A stretch of 64,000 bases of DNA from Mucilaginibacter sp. (GCA_028288025.1 JAQBOM010000004.1:144203-208202), one strand, 5' to 3'; shown: positions 29,881-40,611, counted from the first letter of the stretch. Numbers and translations are program-made. The notes: generated by a model not told the origin, from the sequence alone.

Positions 29881-32800
29881 ATGAAGAAACTAATCTGTTT
29901 ACCCCTCGTCATTCTGTCTTTTTTTGTTCATGCTCAGGATAACATTCGTTCCCGCATTATATTAATAGGCGATGCCGGGGAATATGGTGCGAGGCAGGGT
30001 GGCGTGATCACGCATGCTGCGGCGCATATTCTTAAAAATAAAACCACCGTATTTTATCTTGGCGACAATGTTTATCCCATAGGCATGGGCCTGCCTGGGA
30101 GCAGAGAAGAGGAGGAGACAAAAAAAATTCTGCAATCGCAATACCAGCCGATGCGCGCCGGCGGGGCCAGGGTTTACTTTGTACCCGGCAATCACGACTG
30201 GGACCGGATGGGGCCGAAAGGGCTGGCCAAAATTAAACGGCAATGGGAATACCTGGACGAACAGCGCGATTCGTTATTAAGAGAGGTACCAGCAAATGGC
30301 TGCCCCGACCCGACCGAAATAAATATTTCGGATAACGTAGTGGTCATCGCTTTTGATTCAGAATGGTGGCTTTATATCTACAATAAAGACAACCCTGATG
30401 CTGATTGTGATTGTAAAACCAATGCCGAGATCATTCACCGGTTTGACGAGCTTTTATATAAAAACAGGAACAAGGTAATTATCATTGCCCATCACCATCC
30501 GTTTGATTCATACGGGCACCATGGCGGCAGCTATATCTGGCAGGATTATATTTTCCCGCTCACGTCCGTTAAAAGCAGTTTATACGTCCCGTTACCAGGC
30601 CTCGGATTGTTATATCCTTTTTTAAGGAGTGCATTTCCCATTCCTGAAGATCATGGCAATCCATTGTATAAAAACATGATCAGTGGGATTAACGGTGTTT
30701 TTGATATCGACCCGAATGTGATCCATGTATCAGGGCATGAGCACGGGCTGCAGTTTATTAAAAACAAAACCGGCATACAAGTGGTAAGCGGCGCCGGGGC
30801 AAAAGGGGCGGTGGTGCGAAAAGGTAAAAATGCGCTATTTGCACAGACAGTACCCGGTTATGTAATAATGGACGAAATGGCCGATAAAAGCATCCGCTTT
30901 ACTTACTACGGTAACACGGATACGACTTTCAAAGAGTTATTTACCTACACCAAGCCGTATGTGTCTATCAAAATCCCGGTTGAGCATTATGATGTGATTA
31001 AAGGCGACAGTATTACGGTTAGAGCGCACCCATCGTTTGACTCGGTTGGTAAATTGCACAGGTTATTATACGGCGCAAATTACCGGAAGGAGTGGGCTGC
31101 TCCTGCCAAAGTACCTGTTATAAAAATATCAACCTATAAAGGCGGGTTAAAACCGGTAAGATTCGGCGGCGCGCACCAAACAAGCTCATTGTTATTGAGA
31201 GATGCTGACGGTAAGGAATACGTGATGAGCAGCATTGAGAAATACCCGCTCATTGTTTTACCCGAAGCCATACGGCAAACCTTTGCCGAATCGTGGTTAA
31301 AGGACGCCATGTCCGGCCAGCACCCGTATGGCGCAATGATCACTAGTGTACTTGCGGAGGCTGTAAAGGTAAAACATACCAGCCCGATTATCGGATGGGT
31401 GGCCCCGGATATAAAGCTGGGCTATTATGAGAAGGACTTTGCCGGAAAAATTTGCCTGCTGGAAGAACGGGAGCCGGGTGATAGCTCGATCAATACCGGT
31501 AATATGCTACGCCAGTTGGATAAAGATAACAGTGTTCACATCGACAGCGCCGAATTTTTCAGGGCGCGGCTGCTTGACTGGTTCCTGGGCGATTGGGATG
31601 AACACGAAGACCGCTGGCGCTGGCAGGCCACACGGCGCGGAGGAAATAAATATTATTCGGCAGTGCCACATGACAGGTCGGAAACTTTCTATATCAATGA
31701 AGGCTTTATCCCCGAAATGGCCTCCAAGCCGTGGGTTGCACGATATTTACAGGGCTATGATGCACCGCCTCAAACCATTAATGGGTTTTACTTAAATGAC
31801 CATACCCTAAACGCCAGGTTCTTAACACAGATAGGTTACGACCAGTGGATGAAAATAACGCGCGATTTTGTTGCGGCCTTATCCGACGATGTACTCGAAC
31901 AGTCGCTGAGGCGCCTGCCGCTTTCCATTTACCGCCTAAGCCATGACAAGTTATTGAGGCTTATGAAGCAGCGGCGCGACCAGATGGTAAAGGCCTCCGA
32001 AATTTATTACAAGTTTTTTAACCGGCGCGTGGATATCAAAGCGTCGGATAAAAGTGAATATTTTACGGCTAAGGATACATTGAACGGCGGCCTGGTTATT
32101 CGTATCAGCAAATTGCCGGCGACGAAAACGCGGAGCATTTTATTTACCAGGGTTTTTGACCCGGCCGTTACTAAAGAGATACGTCTTTACGTGGCCAAAG
32201 GCGACGACAGCATTATGGTCGATAAAATAAAATCGCCAATCGTATTAAGGATCATCGGTGGTAACGGGCACAAAACTTATAATATATCCAATGCAAACGG
32301 GAGGGTAAACGTATATGAAAAGATCGGCACGGCCTCGTTCACCGGGGATGCGCAAAACAAAGTCGAAAAGCATTTAACCGACGACTCATTAAATGTAGCC
32401 TATATACCTACCAACCCATATCACACGCTGATCCCGCAGTTTAAAACGGGATACAATGTTGATGATGGCTTTTATTTTGACGCGGGCCTTAGGTTTGTGC
32501 ATAATGGTTTTCGCAAAACGCCGTCGTACACACAGCAATTGAATGTTGGCCATTCCTATCGAAACGATGTTACGCATATCGCTTATAATGGCGCCTGGAT
32601 ACAGGTTGCCGGTAAAGGCGATATTGAGGTACAGGCCGATGGCTACCTGCCAAACAGCATTAACTTTTTTGGCCGGGGCAATCAAACAACCTATAATAAA
32701 AGCATCGACGAAAACTATTACCGCTTTAGGTTTAAATTGATCAATGCCGACGCTTATGTACGCTTCCAAAACTTTGCCGGTACCACCAGTATCAGGATAG

Positions 32801-33471
32801 GGCCTTCGATACAATATTATAGTTATATAGACGACAACCGGCCGCACCTGGTTAATAACAATATGCTGATGCACACATACGACAGCACTACGGTTAATAA
32901 AGATAAGATGCACGCGGGCCTGGTGGTGACCTATATTGACGATAAGCGAAACAACAAGTTATTGCCCGAATGGGGTGTTTACGTGCGGGCAACCATAAAG
33001 GGATATGCAGGATTGAACGGCTATTCGAAGTCCTTCCTCCAGATCATTCCGGAGGCAATATTATATACCAGTGTCGACCCTGCTTCAAAACTGGTTATTT
33101 CCGAGCGAATGAGCGGAGGGATCACTGTTGGGAAAACAACATCGTACCAATCTTTATTTTTAGGGGGCGAGACCAACCTGATCGGCTTTAGACAGAACCG
33201 TTTTGCCGGGCAACAAATGATGTTTAATAACCTCGATGCAAGGTTAAAGCTGGGCGACCTTTTCTCCTATATCTTACCGGGTCAATTTGGAATTAATGGT
33301 TTCTACGATATTGGCCGGGTTTGGGTAAAACGGGAAAATTCGGGCACATGGCATAACGGCTTTGGGACAGGCGTTTATTTCTCGCCATCCGATATGGCTT
33401 TGCTGCAAATTAAAGAAGGTTACTCCAGTGAGGGCTTTTATACGTACGTCAATTTTAGTTTAACTTTTTAG
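29881..33471 (+). CDS. Metallophosphoesterase with kinase-like middle and outer-membrane barrel
   Basis: 1196 residues. Signal peptide 1-18. Calcineurin-like phosphoesterase about 20-340: LIGDAGEYG, YLGDNVYPIG, VPGNHDWDRMG, IIAHHHPFDSYGHHGG, VSGHEHGLQF. A middle region about 430-680 contains DWFLGDWDEHEDRWRW and VPHDRSETFY, reminiscent of an atypical kinase fold. The C-terminal 350 residues form a BamA/Omp85-like barrel (LFLGGETNLIGFRQNRF; ends YVNFSLTF). The protein is probably anchored in the outer membrane with the enzyme facing the periplasm or surface. The substrate is unknown. Confidence 0.82.
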   Translation: MKKLICLPLVILSFFVHAQDNIRSRIILIGDAGEYGARQGGVITHAAAHILKNKTTVFYLGDNVYPIGMGLPGSREEEETKKILQSQYQPMRAGGARVYFVPGNHDWDRMGPKGLAKIKRQWEYLDEQRDSLLREVPANGCPDPTEINISDNVVVIAFDSEWWLYIYNKDNPDADCDCKTNAEIIHRFDELLYKNRNKVIIIAHHHPFDSYGHHGGSYIWQDYIFPLTSVKSSLYVPLPGLGLLYPFLRSAFPIPEDHGNPLYKNMISGINGVFDIDPNVIHVSGHEHGLQFIKNKTGIQVVSGAGAKGAVVRKGKNALFAQTVPGYVIMDEMADKSIRFTYYGNTDTTFKELFTYTKPYVSIKIPVEHYDVIKGDSITVRAHPSFDSVGKLHRLLYGANYRKEWAAPAKVPVIKISTYKGGLKPVRFGGAHQTSSLLLRDADGKEYVMSSIEKYPLIVLPEAIRQTFAESWLKDAMSGQHPYGAMITSVLAEAVKVKHTSPIIGWVAPDIKLGYYEKDFAGKICLLEEREPGDSSINTGNMLRQLDKDNSVHIDSAEFFRARLLDWFLGDWDEHEDRWRWQATRRGGNKYYSAVPHDRSETFYINEGFIPEMASKPWVARYLQGYDAPPQTINGFYLNDHTLNARFLTQIGYDQWMKITRDFVAALSDDVLEQSLRRLPLSIYRLSHDKLLRLMKQRRDQMVKASEIYYKFFNRRVDIKASDKSEYFTAKDTLNGGLVIRISKLPATKTRSILFTRVFDPAVTKEIRLYVAKGDDSIMVDKIKSPIVLRIIGGNGHKTYNISNANGRVNVYEKIGTASFTGDAQNKVEKHLTDDSLNVAYIPTNPYHTLIPQFKTGYNVDDGFYFDAGLRFVHNGFRKTPSYTQQLNVGHSYRNDVTHIAYNGAWIQVAGKGDIEVQADGYLPNSINFFGRGNQTTYNKSIDENYYRFRFKLINADAYVRFQNFAGTTSIRIGPSIQYYSYIDDNRPHLVNNNMLMHTYDSTTVNKDKMHAGLVVTYIDDKRNNKLLPEWGVYVRATIKGYAGLNGYSKSFLQIIPEAILYTSVDPASKLVISERMSGGITVGKTTSYQSLFLGGETNLIGFRQNRFAGQQMMFNNLDARLKLGDLFSYILPGQFGINGFYDIGRVWVKRENSGTWHNGFGTGVYFSPSDMALLQIKEGYSSEGFYTYVNFSLTF

Positions 33472-33540
33472 TTAAAACAGTCTGCAAATATTAGTAAGTT
33501 GCATAGGTTGCTTGCGTTGAACAAACAATCGTGCAGTTTT

Positions 33541-34785
33541 ATGAGTCGTAAAGTTTATCTAGCCATTTTTTTCCTTGTCTTTACTTTTGATTGGGCCCGG
33601 GCGCAAAATATACCTTCACCGGATGATTTGTTGAAGCAAGCACATACCGTTGCGTTCGACCAGAAAAATTATCCTTTGGCTATCAGTTTAATGAAGCAGG
33701 CTATAGCTAAAAGTCCGGATTATTCCGACCTCCACATTTTTTTAGGGCGTTTGTATACCTGGACTGACAAATTAGATAGCGCGCGCGCGGAATTTACTTT
33801 TGTTTTAAATAAACATCCTGATTACGAGGATGCCTCGCTGGCTTTTGGCAGCCTGGAATATTGGAATAACAATTCGGAGAAGGCTTTGCGGTATACAGAA
33901 GACGGTTTAAAATATCACCCTCGGTCAAACGACTTATTATTTTTAAAAGCCAGGATACTGCATGGTTTGCGCAAGGATCGTGAGGCAAATATTATTTTGA
34001 ATAACATTATCAAAGCTGACCCAAAAAATGCGGTAGTAAGGGCGTTTGCCGACAAGATCAGCGACAAGTCGGCAAACAATAAGATCGGGATAAGTTATGA
34101 CTATATTTATTTTGACAAACAGTTTAATACACCCTGGCACCTGGCCGAAGTAGATTATACCAGGCAAACCCCTTTAGGCTCCATAAGCGGAATTTTGAAT
34201 TATGCAAACCGATTCAACTCAAATGGGTTGCAGTACGAAGTTGATGCCTATCCACATATTTCGCGGGTTTTTTATGCGTATGTAAGCGGCGCTTATTCCG
34301 GCAATGAGGGCGTATTCCCAAAATACCGGTCGGGGTTTTCGTTATATGCTAATTTACCGAAGAGTTTTGAAGGCGAACTGGGTTTCAGGTATTTATACTT
34401 TACCGGCGCAACTTGGCTGTATACCGCATCGCTCGGAAAGTATTATAAGGACTTCCGGTTTAACCTGCGTACCTATCTTACCCCGTCGAATAGCTCAATC
34501 TCGCAGTCATACAACTTCAATGTCCGTTATTATACCGGCGGTACTGACGATTATTTTTCGTTTAGCATCGGCACAGGTATTTCGCCGGATGACCCGCGCA
34601 ACATCATATTGCTTAATAACGGCAATAATTATAAGCTGCGGTCGAATAATATATCAGCAGGTTACAGGCACACGATAAAGCAAAACATAATATTTATTAA
34701 TGCCAGTCTCGATAACCAGGAATATCAATTTCAAACACGCGGTAACCAGTTGGATATAGGCATAGGTTACCAGAGAAAGTTTTGA
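33541..34785 (+). CDS. TPR plus YaiO-type outer-membrane barrel protein
   Basis: 414 residues from the ATG at 33541; a TTG 42 bp upstream is less likely because the signal peptide (SRKVYLAIFFLVFTFDWARAQ) starts at the ATG. Residues 25-180 are TPRs (YPLAISLMKQAIAKSPDYSDLHIFLG), and residues 195-414 form a YaiO-like barrel ending in IGIGYQRKF. Such proteins export or anchor exopolysaccharide at the outer membrane (compare NfrA). It is followed by a same-strand gene within 10 bp. Confidence 0.8.
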   Translation: MSRKVYLAIFFLVFTFDWARAQNIPSPDDLLKQAHTVAFDQKNYPLAISLMKQAIAKSPDYSDLHIFLGRLYTWTDKLDSARAEFTFVLNKHPDYEDASLAFGSLEYWNNNSEKALRYTEDGLKYHPRSNDLLFLKARILHGLRKDREANIILNNIIKADPKNAVVRAFADKISDKSANNKIGISYDYIYFDKQFNTPWHLAEVDYTRQTPLGSISGILNYANRFNSNGLQYEVDAYPHISRVFYAYVSGAYSGNEGVFPKYRSGFSLYANLPKSFEGELGFRYLYFTGATWLYTASLGKYYKDFRFNLRTYLTPSNSSISQSYNFNVRYYTGGTDDYFSFSIGTGISPDDPRNIILLNNGNNYKLRSNNISAGYRHTIKQNIIFINASLDNQEYQFQTRGNQLDIGIGYQRKF

Positions 34786-34790
34786 TTGAA

Positions 34791-35951
34791 ATGACAAGAC
34801 GGAAAATATTTGTATTGGTGCTTGCCGCTATATTGTTGCTCCCCTTGTGGATGTGGCTGGCCTGGCTATCGACACCTAAAACAAAACTTGTTGTCGCCAT
34901 TGTAGATAAAACGGTGCTCGATCGATCGGCCCAGGAGCATATTTCACTAAACTGGGTGCTTAACAATAACCGATTTACCAAAACGTCGGCACTCGATTAC
35001 CAGATCGATCATGATTATTTTGGCTTTTTTCCGTCGGATAGTGAAAAATACCGGATCAAAGGACTGGAAAGATTTTCATCCGAACAGCTAAAGCAGTTAA
35101 GCACCGATGCCGACGCCGCTTATTTTACCGATACTTATGGTATTTACAGGAATGAATGGTTTCGTAAAGTAAATATAAACGAACGCTCGCCTATTTTATA
35201 TGGCGGCATGAGCGCCCAGGACATCGAGTTTCTGCGCGATATGAAAGCGGCGCATAAGCTGGTTATAACCGAGTTCAACAGCATTGGGTCGCCGACTACG
35301 GCAGATATCCGCAACAAATTCGAACAGCTTTTTAGCATGCACTGGACCGGCTGGACAGCGCGGTATTTTGATAACCTGGACACCGCCATCAACCGGGAGT
35401 TGCCGGGTTGGCTGATTCGCAATTATAAAGATCAGCACGAACACAAGTGGCCCTTTCATAAGGCTGGGGTTGCCTTTGTGAGTAACCTCGACCAGGTATT
35501 TATTTTAGAGGATAGCACTCATTTAGTTGACCCGGTCCCGCACATTATTACGGCCGCGTATGGACAGAAGAATTTATCGTTGCCTGAAAGCATCAAGTAT
35601 CCCTATTGGTTTGATATCATATCGCCCGACCTGTCCAAAAACCATGTGGTATCGCGGTTCGGGCTAAAACTTAAACCATCAGGTTTGGAGGAATTGAAAA
35701 AGTATAATGTGCCTGCGACTTTCCCGGCAATTATTATGCACAATGATAAGGACTACCAGTTTTATTATTTCTCCGGAGATTTTTGTGATAATCCCATCGG
35801 GCTGGGCACCTCCTATTTTAAAGGGATTGGTTTTTTCAAGGGGCTTTTTTATAACGGTAGCAATCGCGCAGAACGGCAAAGTTTCTTCTGGAATTTTTAC
35901 CGCCCCCTGGTAGCCAATATACTTGAACAAAAGGCGCAGGACAAAAAATAA
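34791..35951 (+). CDS. Membrane-anchored protein of unknown family
   Basis: 386 residues from the ATG at 34791; a TTG at 34782 overlapping the preceding stop is possible. One N-terminal helix (IFVLVLAAILLLPLWMWLAWL) anchors a periplasmic domain of about 350 residues. Early residues (KLVVAIVDKTVLDRS) and the Asp/Tyr-rich strand-loop pattern suggest an alpha/beta hydrolase-like or deacetylase-like fold, but no motif set can be assigned. Context with YaiO, GT2 and sulfatase suggests polysaccharide work. Confidence 0.6.
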   Translation: MTRRKIFVLVLAAILLLPLWMWLAWLSTPKTKLVVAIVDKTVLDRSAQEHISLNWVLNNNRFTKTSALDYQIDHDYFGFFPSDSEKYRIKGLERFSSEQLKQLSTDADAAYFTDTYGIYRNEWFRKVNINERSPILYGGMSAQDIEFLRDMKAAHKLVITEFNSIGSPTTADIRNKFEQLFSMHWTGWTARYFDNLDTAINRELPGWLIRNYKDQHEHKWPFHKAGVAFVSNLDQVFILEDSTHLVDPVPHIITAAYGQKNLSLPESIKYPYWFDIISPDLSKNHVVSRFGLKLKPSGLEELKKYNVPATFPAIIMHNDKDYQFYYFSGDFCDNPIGLGTSYFKGIGFFKGLFYNGSNRAERQSFFWNFYRPLVANILEQKAQDKK

Positions 35952-35956
35952 TTCAA

Positions 35957-38035
35957 CTATTTAGTTCGCGTATAGCGGTGATAAATGGTATCCGGTATTA
36001 TGTGATTCCCGGACATAATCATCGTGTTTTTTTTCCTGAACTGGTCGAAGGCGTTTTTGAGTTGATTTAGTTTTGCTTCATCCTGGATTGGGTCTTCGCC
36101 TAACTCCGGGTTTAATTTAAACAGGTTCTCACCGTTGAGGTGGTATTCGCCCATCACAAAGTCAACCAAATCTGTTTTGGTTTGCATAAGCGGATAGGCA
36201 TGAATGTTTTGAAAACTCCTTGTAGTATCCAAACCCTGTCCCAGCCAGCTAACCAGCGATGGCCCTTTTGTTTTGAAATTATGGTGCAGATAAGCCAGGA
36301 GGCTGGGGCTGATATCAAAATGTGTAGATACCGAGGCAAATTGTGCCGGTTTTTTTAGCATCGGCGAATAAATAATGAGCGGCACATGGTAGCGGTCAAT
36401 TTTATCGCTCATCGGTATTTCGGGCATGCGGTGATCGCCGGTTATCAGGAAAATGGTATTGCTGTAATCGCTCCTTTTGCTATAGTTATTAAAAAATCCG
36501 CGCAGCATGTCATCAAGATAAAGAATGCTTGCATACTGCAGTTTGTAGTTGCGGTGTTCGCTCTTTTTATTGTCGTCGAAACCCAATTGCGTCATTCGTT
36601 GTTCAAACCGCAGCAAATATTTCTGTTGATCATTGATTATAAAAGGGTCGTGTGTGGCTACCGTTAACACCACGTTCAGCTGGGGGGCCGCAGGTTTATC
36701 ACTACGCGTTGCTAAAAAATGCCTGAACAATTCGCCATCATTATATCCCCAGGTAAAGCCGTTTTGAGCTGGCAGCTTAGCATAGCCGGCCGGAAAAGAC
36801 TTTTCGTCGTTCAATTCATCTATTCCATTTTTATGCAGAAACGTGGCCATGTTATCAAATTGTGAATCGCCGCCATAGTAAAATGATGTATGATAGCCGT
36901 TGTATTTTAAAAGGCTCAACAGCGATAAGTGTTCAGGCATACCCTGGCCCAGCTCCTCAAAACCATTTTTTGCAAAAGGGAGCGAACCTAGCAGCGACGG
37001 CAGTACCGCGAAAGTACGGCCGCCCTCGCTTAAAAAGTTTTTCCAGTACAGGCTTTTGCCCGATAGCGAATCAATAAATGGTGTGAAATTACCCAGGTAA
37101 GCGCCGCTATTTGTAAAAGCCCGGCCCAGGCCTTCCACCAAAATAATGACAACGTTTGGCTGCGTTGATGAGGCTTTAAAAAATGGCGAAAGTACATCAG
37201 GTACGCTATCGGCATGCAGAAACGGGTAGTGCTCAGGGTCGGTGTATTTCAATCCAGCGATTGTTTTATTATCCGAACTGCCATAATCGCTGATATAGCT
37301 GTCGGCGTAAATATCGGTCTCGTCCTTACCGGAAAAAAAATGTTTTTGGGAGGCTGCCCAAAAATAGTCGGGCTTATTAAGTACTAAATTATTCGCAAAA
37401 TCCGATCTCAAATCAGGGACAAAGCTTTTCGACAACAACCCTGTGAGGATAACCAGCAACGACAACAAGGGAATGGCAAAAGCTGCATAGCGGTTTAATC
37501 TTATTCTTTTTGGTAAAACATATAAGGCGGCAAATACCGATACAAGAAGCAGGATAAAGATTAAAATATTGAATATGCTTATTCCACCCGAGCTGCCTAC
37601 GGTCTGTTTAATATCCCCAACAGAATAACTGTAAAGATCGGCGCCTAATGGAACCAGCGATGTTGTAAAGTAAAGTGCAAGGCCAAGCTGTAGAAGCGCC
37701 ATTACAACGATCAATATGCTAAACGTTATTGCTGCCGCCTTGCGCGAAATAAGATAGAGCAACGCATAAATAACGAAAAAGTAAACGAGCCATTTTAACC
37801 AAAAAACAACATCATTTAGCCACGACCAAAATATTGTCCCCGCGAAATTCGGTGGAAACTGGTGTACCACGCCATTGTAAATTAATTCGAACAGTGTTAA
37901 TACTAAAATAACTGCTAACCAAATTATTGCCAGTGCCGAGAACGACGCTGCTGCCCGGGTTAATTTCTCCCGGAGAGAGGCTTGTTTAACTTCCTTTTTT
38001 TTCATGGTAGCTTTATATTTTCTTCTGCGCGGCAA
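35957..38035 (-). CDS. LTA synthase-like sulfatase-family membrane enzyme
   Basis: 692 residues. About five N-terminal membrane helices are followed by an alkaline-phosphatase/sulfatase-superfamily domain: NVVIILVEGLGRAF, TPFIDSLSGKSLYWKNF, GGRTFAVLPSLLGS (likely nucleophile Thr), VATHDPF, FLITGDHRMPEI. Relatives transfer phosphoglycerol or phosphoethanolamine to polymers or lipids. The substrate here is unknown. It overlaps the GT2 gene by 23 bp, so the two are co-expressed. Confidence 0.85.
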   Translation of the reverse strand: MPRRRKYKATMKKKEVKQASLREKLTRAAASFSALAIIWLAVILVLTLFELIYNGVVHQFPPNFAGTIFWSWLNDVVFWLKWLVYFFVIYALLYLISRKAAAITFSILIVVMALLQLGLALYFTTSLVPLGADLYSYSVGDIKQTVGSSGGISIFNILIFILLLVSVFAALYVLPKRIRLNRYAAFAIPLLSLLVILTGLLSKSFVPDLRSDFANNLVLNKPDYFWAASQKHFFSGKDETDIYADSYISDYGSSDNKTIAGLKYTDPEHYPFLHADSVPDVLSPFFKASSTQPNVVIILVEGLGRAFTNSGAYLGNFTPFIDSLSGKSLYWKNFLSEGGRTFAVLPSLLGSLPFAKNGFEELGQGMPEHLSLLSLLKYNGYHTSFYYGGDSQFDNMATFLHKNGIDELNDEKSFPAGYAKLPAQNGFTWGYNDGELFRHFLATRSDKPAAPQLNVVLTVATHDPFIINDQQKYLLRFEQRMTQLGFDDNKKSEHRNYKLQYASILYLDDMLRGFFNNYSKRSDYSNTIFLITGDHRMPEIPMSDKIDRYHVPLIIYSPMLKKPAQFASVSTHFDISPSLLAYLHHNFKTKGPSLVSWLGQGLDTTRSFQNIHAYPLMQTKTDLVDFVMGEYHLNGENLFKLNPELGEDPIQDEAKLNQLKNAFDQFRKKNTMIMSGNHIIPDTIYHRYTRTK

Positions 38036-39437
38036 ACCCCTGCCTGGTCATTTCGCCCCAGCTATTCTTTTTCCTTAGCAAGTCAATATTACCCCTGATT
38101 GCCGACCAAACAACAAACGGGTGGTAAATAAAAGGCTCGAGAACGGCAACAAGCAGCAGGCGCAGGATATCTTTATTTCGCTTGTATTGATTGTAGGTTA
38201 AAACTTCCATCAGGATAGCAAAAACCGAATATAATATCCCGATGATAATAACACCTATCATAAGCAAAATTACAGAATGGCTGATGATACCCATTATCCA
38301 AGATAGTATAAGTATGATAATGCCGATAAACTCAATTATTGGTGCTAAAAATTCAAAAAATAGCCAGTAAGGATAGCTCAGCATGCCTAGTAATCCGTAA
38401 TCGGGATTCAGGAACATCTTTCTATGCATCCTGAGTGTTTCAATTGTTCCGCGCGCCCAGCGGTTGCGCTGCCTGCCTAATATTTTAAAAGAAGCCGGCG
38501 CCTCCGTCCAGCATAATGGGTCGGGGATAAAACTTACCCGGTATGGTTCTTTTAATTCTTCCATGTAACGCCGCATCCGCACTACCAGCTCCATGTCTTC
38601 GCCCACGGTTTTAACATTATAGCCACCGCATTTTATAACGATCTCTTTATCAAAAACCCCAAATGCACCGGATATGAGTAATAAACCATTCAGACGGGCC
38701 CAAGCCATCCGGCCAAGCAAAAATGCACGTATATACTCCAGAGTCTGCATTCTTGGCAAAAACTGGTCGGGTAAATTTACCTTTACAATACGGCCGCCTT
38801 CTATTTCGCAGCTGTTGGCAATACGCACCACGCCGCCAACGGCTATAACCCGTTTGGTGGTACTTTCTAAAAACGGCTTCGCAAGTTTTAATATCGCGTC
38901 CTGTTCAAGTACACAGTCCACATCAATGCACACGTAATATTTGTTTCGTGCTATATTAACGCCAACATTTAGTGCGTCGGCTTTACCGCCGTTTGCCTTA
39001 TCTACGACAGTTAACTTACTGTATACCGGGTTATGGCTTTTATAAACCCCCTTCACCGGCTTTGTAGGTATCTGCTCGTTCACAAAATATTCTATCTTGT
39101 GCAAATCGTATGTGGTTATGAGCCTATTTAAAGAGTCATCTTTGCTGCCATCATTTATGATGATCACTTCGAGGTGATTATAATGCAGCGATAGCAATGA
39201 GCGTACATTTTCCACAATCGTTTCGCCCTCGTTATAGGCCGGCGCCAAAATACTCATGCTGGGCAGCTCAGTCGATGATGCCAGTACGCGGTAATCGGTA
39301 AAGCTATTTTTGTGCCGGTAGTTTCTTATTTCAGCAATAGATAAAATGCTTATTGCTACGTAACAAATCAATAAAAGCGCGGAGTACAGCAAAAAGCCAA
39401 TCGTAAAAAGGTGGTAAATGATTTCCTGCCAGTTCAT
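38013..39437 (-). CDS. Family 2 processive glycosyltransferase, membrane-bound
   Basis: 474 residues. One N-terminal helix and about four C-terminal helices flank a GT2 domain: SMSILAPAYNEGETIVENV, VIIINDGSKDDS, YYVCIDVDCVLEQD, a TED-like VGEDMELVVRM and the processive QRNRWARG motif (GRQRNRWARGTIE). This is the architecture of PgaC/NfrB-type synthases that polymerise and extrude polysaccharide. It overlaps the HEAT gene by 4 bp and the sulfatase by 23 bp. Confidence 0.9.
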   Translation of the reverse strand: MNWQEIIYHLFTIGFLLYSALLLICYVAISILSIAEIRNYRHKNSFTDYRVLASSTELPSMSILAPAYNEGETIVENVRSLLSLHYNHLEVIIINDGSKDDSLNRLITTYDLHKIEYFVNEQIPTKPVKGVYKSHNPVYSKLTVVDKANGGKADALNVGVNIARNKYYVCIDVDCVLEQDAILKLAKPFLESTTKRVIAVGGVVRIANSCEIEGGRIVKVNLPDQFLPRMQTLEYIRAFLLGRMAWARLNGLLLISGAFGVFDKEIVIKCGGYNVKTVGEDMELVVRMRRYMEELKEPYRVSFIPDPLCWTEAPASFKILGRQRNRWARGTIETLRMHRKMFLNPDYGLLGMLSYPYWLFFEFLAPIIEFIGIIILILSWIMGIISHSVILLMIGVIIIGILYSVFAILMEVLTYNQYKRNKDILRLLLVAVLEPFIYHPFVVWSAIRGNIDLLRKKNSWGEMTRQGFAAQKKI

Positions 39438-40570
39438 ACAGTCAGTTCTCCTTTTATTTGCGCTATTATTTCGGTTAACGGATGCCCTGCGGTTGAAGCT
39501 GATGCCTCCAGCATCTGCAAGCCGTTTTTGCTGATATGTGTAAGGGCCCTGGCAGCACGAATCTTCATCTCGTTATTATCATAGTTTAAAAGGCTTACGA
39601 GGAAAGAGACATCTTCTTCTGTTCCGACCGATTGCAGGGCCTTTATTATCGCTAATTGTATTTCAAGTTCTTCTTCCCAAAACTTCGATTTGAGTATCGC
39701 TGCCGTTTTATCAGTGTAAATTTCGCCAAGACAATCAATGGCTTGCAGGCGTACTGTTGGTTCTGGATGTTCAAGACATGAAAGTATCGTATCGTGCCAT
39801 TGAAACCATTGGTAGCTGCGGGCAAGCTTCAACGCAAACACTACCACGCTGCTGTTTTCAGATTTGAGCCAGGCATCAATGCTGACATCCATAGGCGCCG
39901 CCTGGGACAATTGTTGTAACAGTTTGATCTGCTGCCATTCGGAAATGGGGTAGGTAATTACATTTAAAAAACGAAGCCCTTCAAACCCATAAAATTGCAC
40001 CGTCGCTGATTGTGCTTCCATTCGTACCAGCTCATTTTTATCGTTTGTGTACCGATAAAGTTTGGGCAGCACATCTTTCAACTCCATTGTTGTGAGCTCC
40101 TGTATTGCTTTGGCCTTTACGTACCATTGCGGGCTTTTTAAGTTGGCAAGCGCATATTTATCAAACTGCAATTGCTGATACAGGTGTTTTAAATTTTCGG
40201 ATGCCATGCCAGCCAGGCTTTTTTTGGTTGACATGAGCTCTTCGGTCATGAGCTGTCTGAAATGCCGGTTGTGCATTAAGCTTTCGGCACGGGCGGTCAA
40301 TGGTATTGCGGCATCAGGACTGTCTTCATTATCATGAAATACGGCTTTACGTATAAGCCGCCCTGCAATCAAGCGCCATTTTGCGTGTTGTTTTTCGTGT
40401 ATGCTCTTGTTATACAGAAAAAACAGCATAAAGATCAAAAGGCATATAATTAAAATACCAAGCGATTCGATAAGGATACCCATGTAACTTAACCCCGAAA
40501 GAAGGGCCAGCGGTAATAGTAGATGACTCGCGAAACAGATTGTAGTGAAATGATTTAAATGAATTTCCAT
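39434..40570 (-). CDS. Membrane-anchored HEAT-repeat protein
   Basis: 378 residues. Two N-terminal hydrophobic segments (LLLPLALLSGLSY; LGILIICLLIFMLFFLY) precede HEAT-like helical pairs from about 95 to 370, such as SPQWYVKAKAIQELTTM, HPEPTVRLQAIDCLGEIY and NDNNEMKIRAARALTHIS-type units. It probably serves as a scaffold or regulator of the overlapping glycosyltransferase. The module recurs near GT2 synthases in Bacteroidota as far as I recall. Confidence 0.8.
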   Translation of the reverse strand: MEIHLNHFTTICFASHLLLPLALLSGLSYMGILIESLGILIICLLIFMLFFLYNKSIHEKQHAKWRLIAGRLIRKAVFHDNEDSPDAAIPLTARAESLMHNRHFRQLMTEELMSTKKSLAGMASENLKHLYQQLQFDKYALANLKSPQWYVKAKAIQELTTMELKDVLPKLYRYTNDKNELVRMEAQSATVQFYGFEGLRFLNVITYPISEWQQIKLLQQLSQAAPMDVSIDAWLKSENSSVVVFALKLARSYQWFQWHDTILSCLEHPEPTVRLQAIDCLGEIYTDKTAAILKSKFWEEELEIQLAIIKALQSVGTEEDVSFLVSLLNYDNNEMKIRAARALTHISKNGLQMLEASASTAGHPLTEIIAQIKGELTV

Positions 40571-40611
40571 CTGTTTGACGCTAAATATTGGATCGCCAAT
40601 CCGGTTATCAG

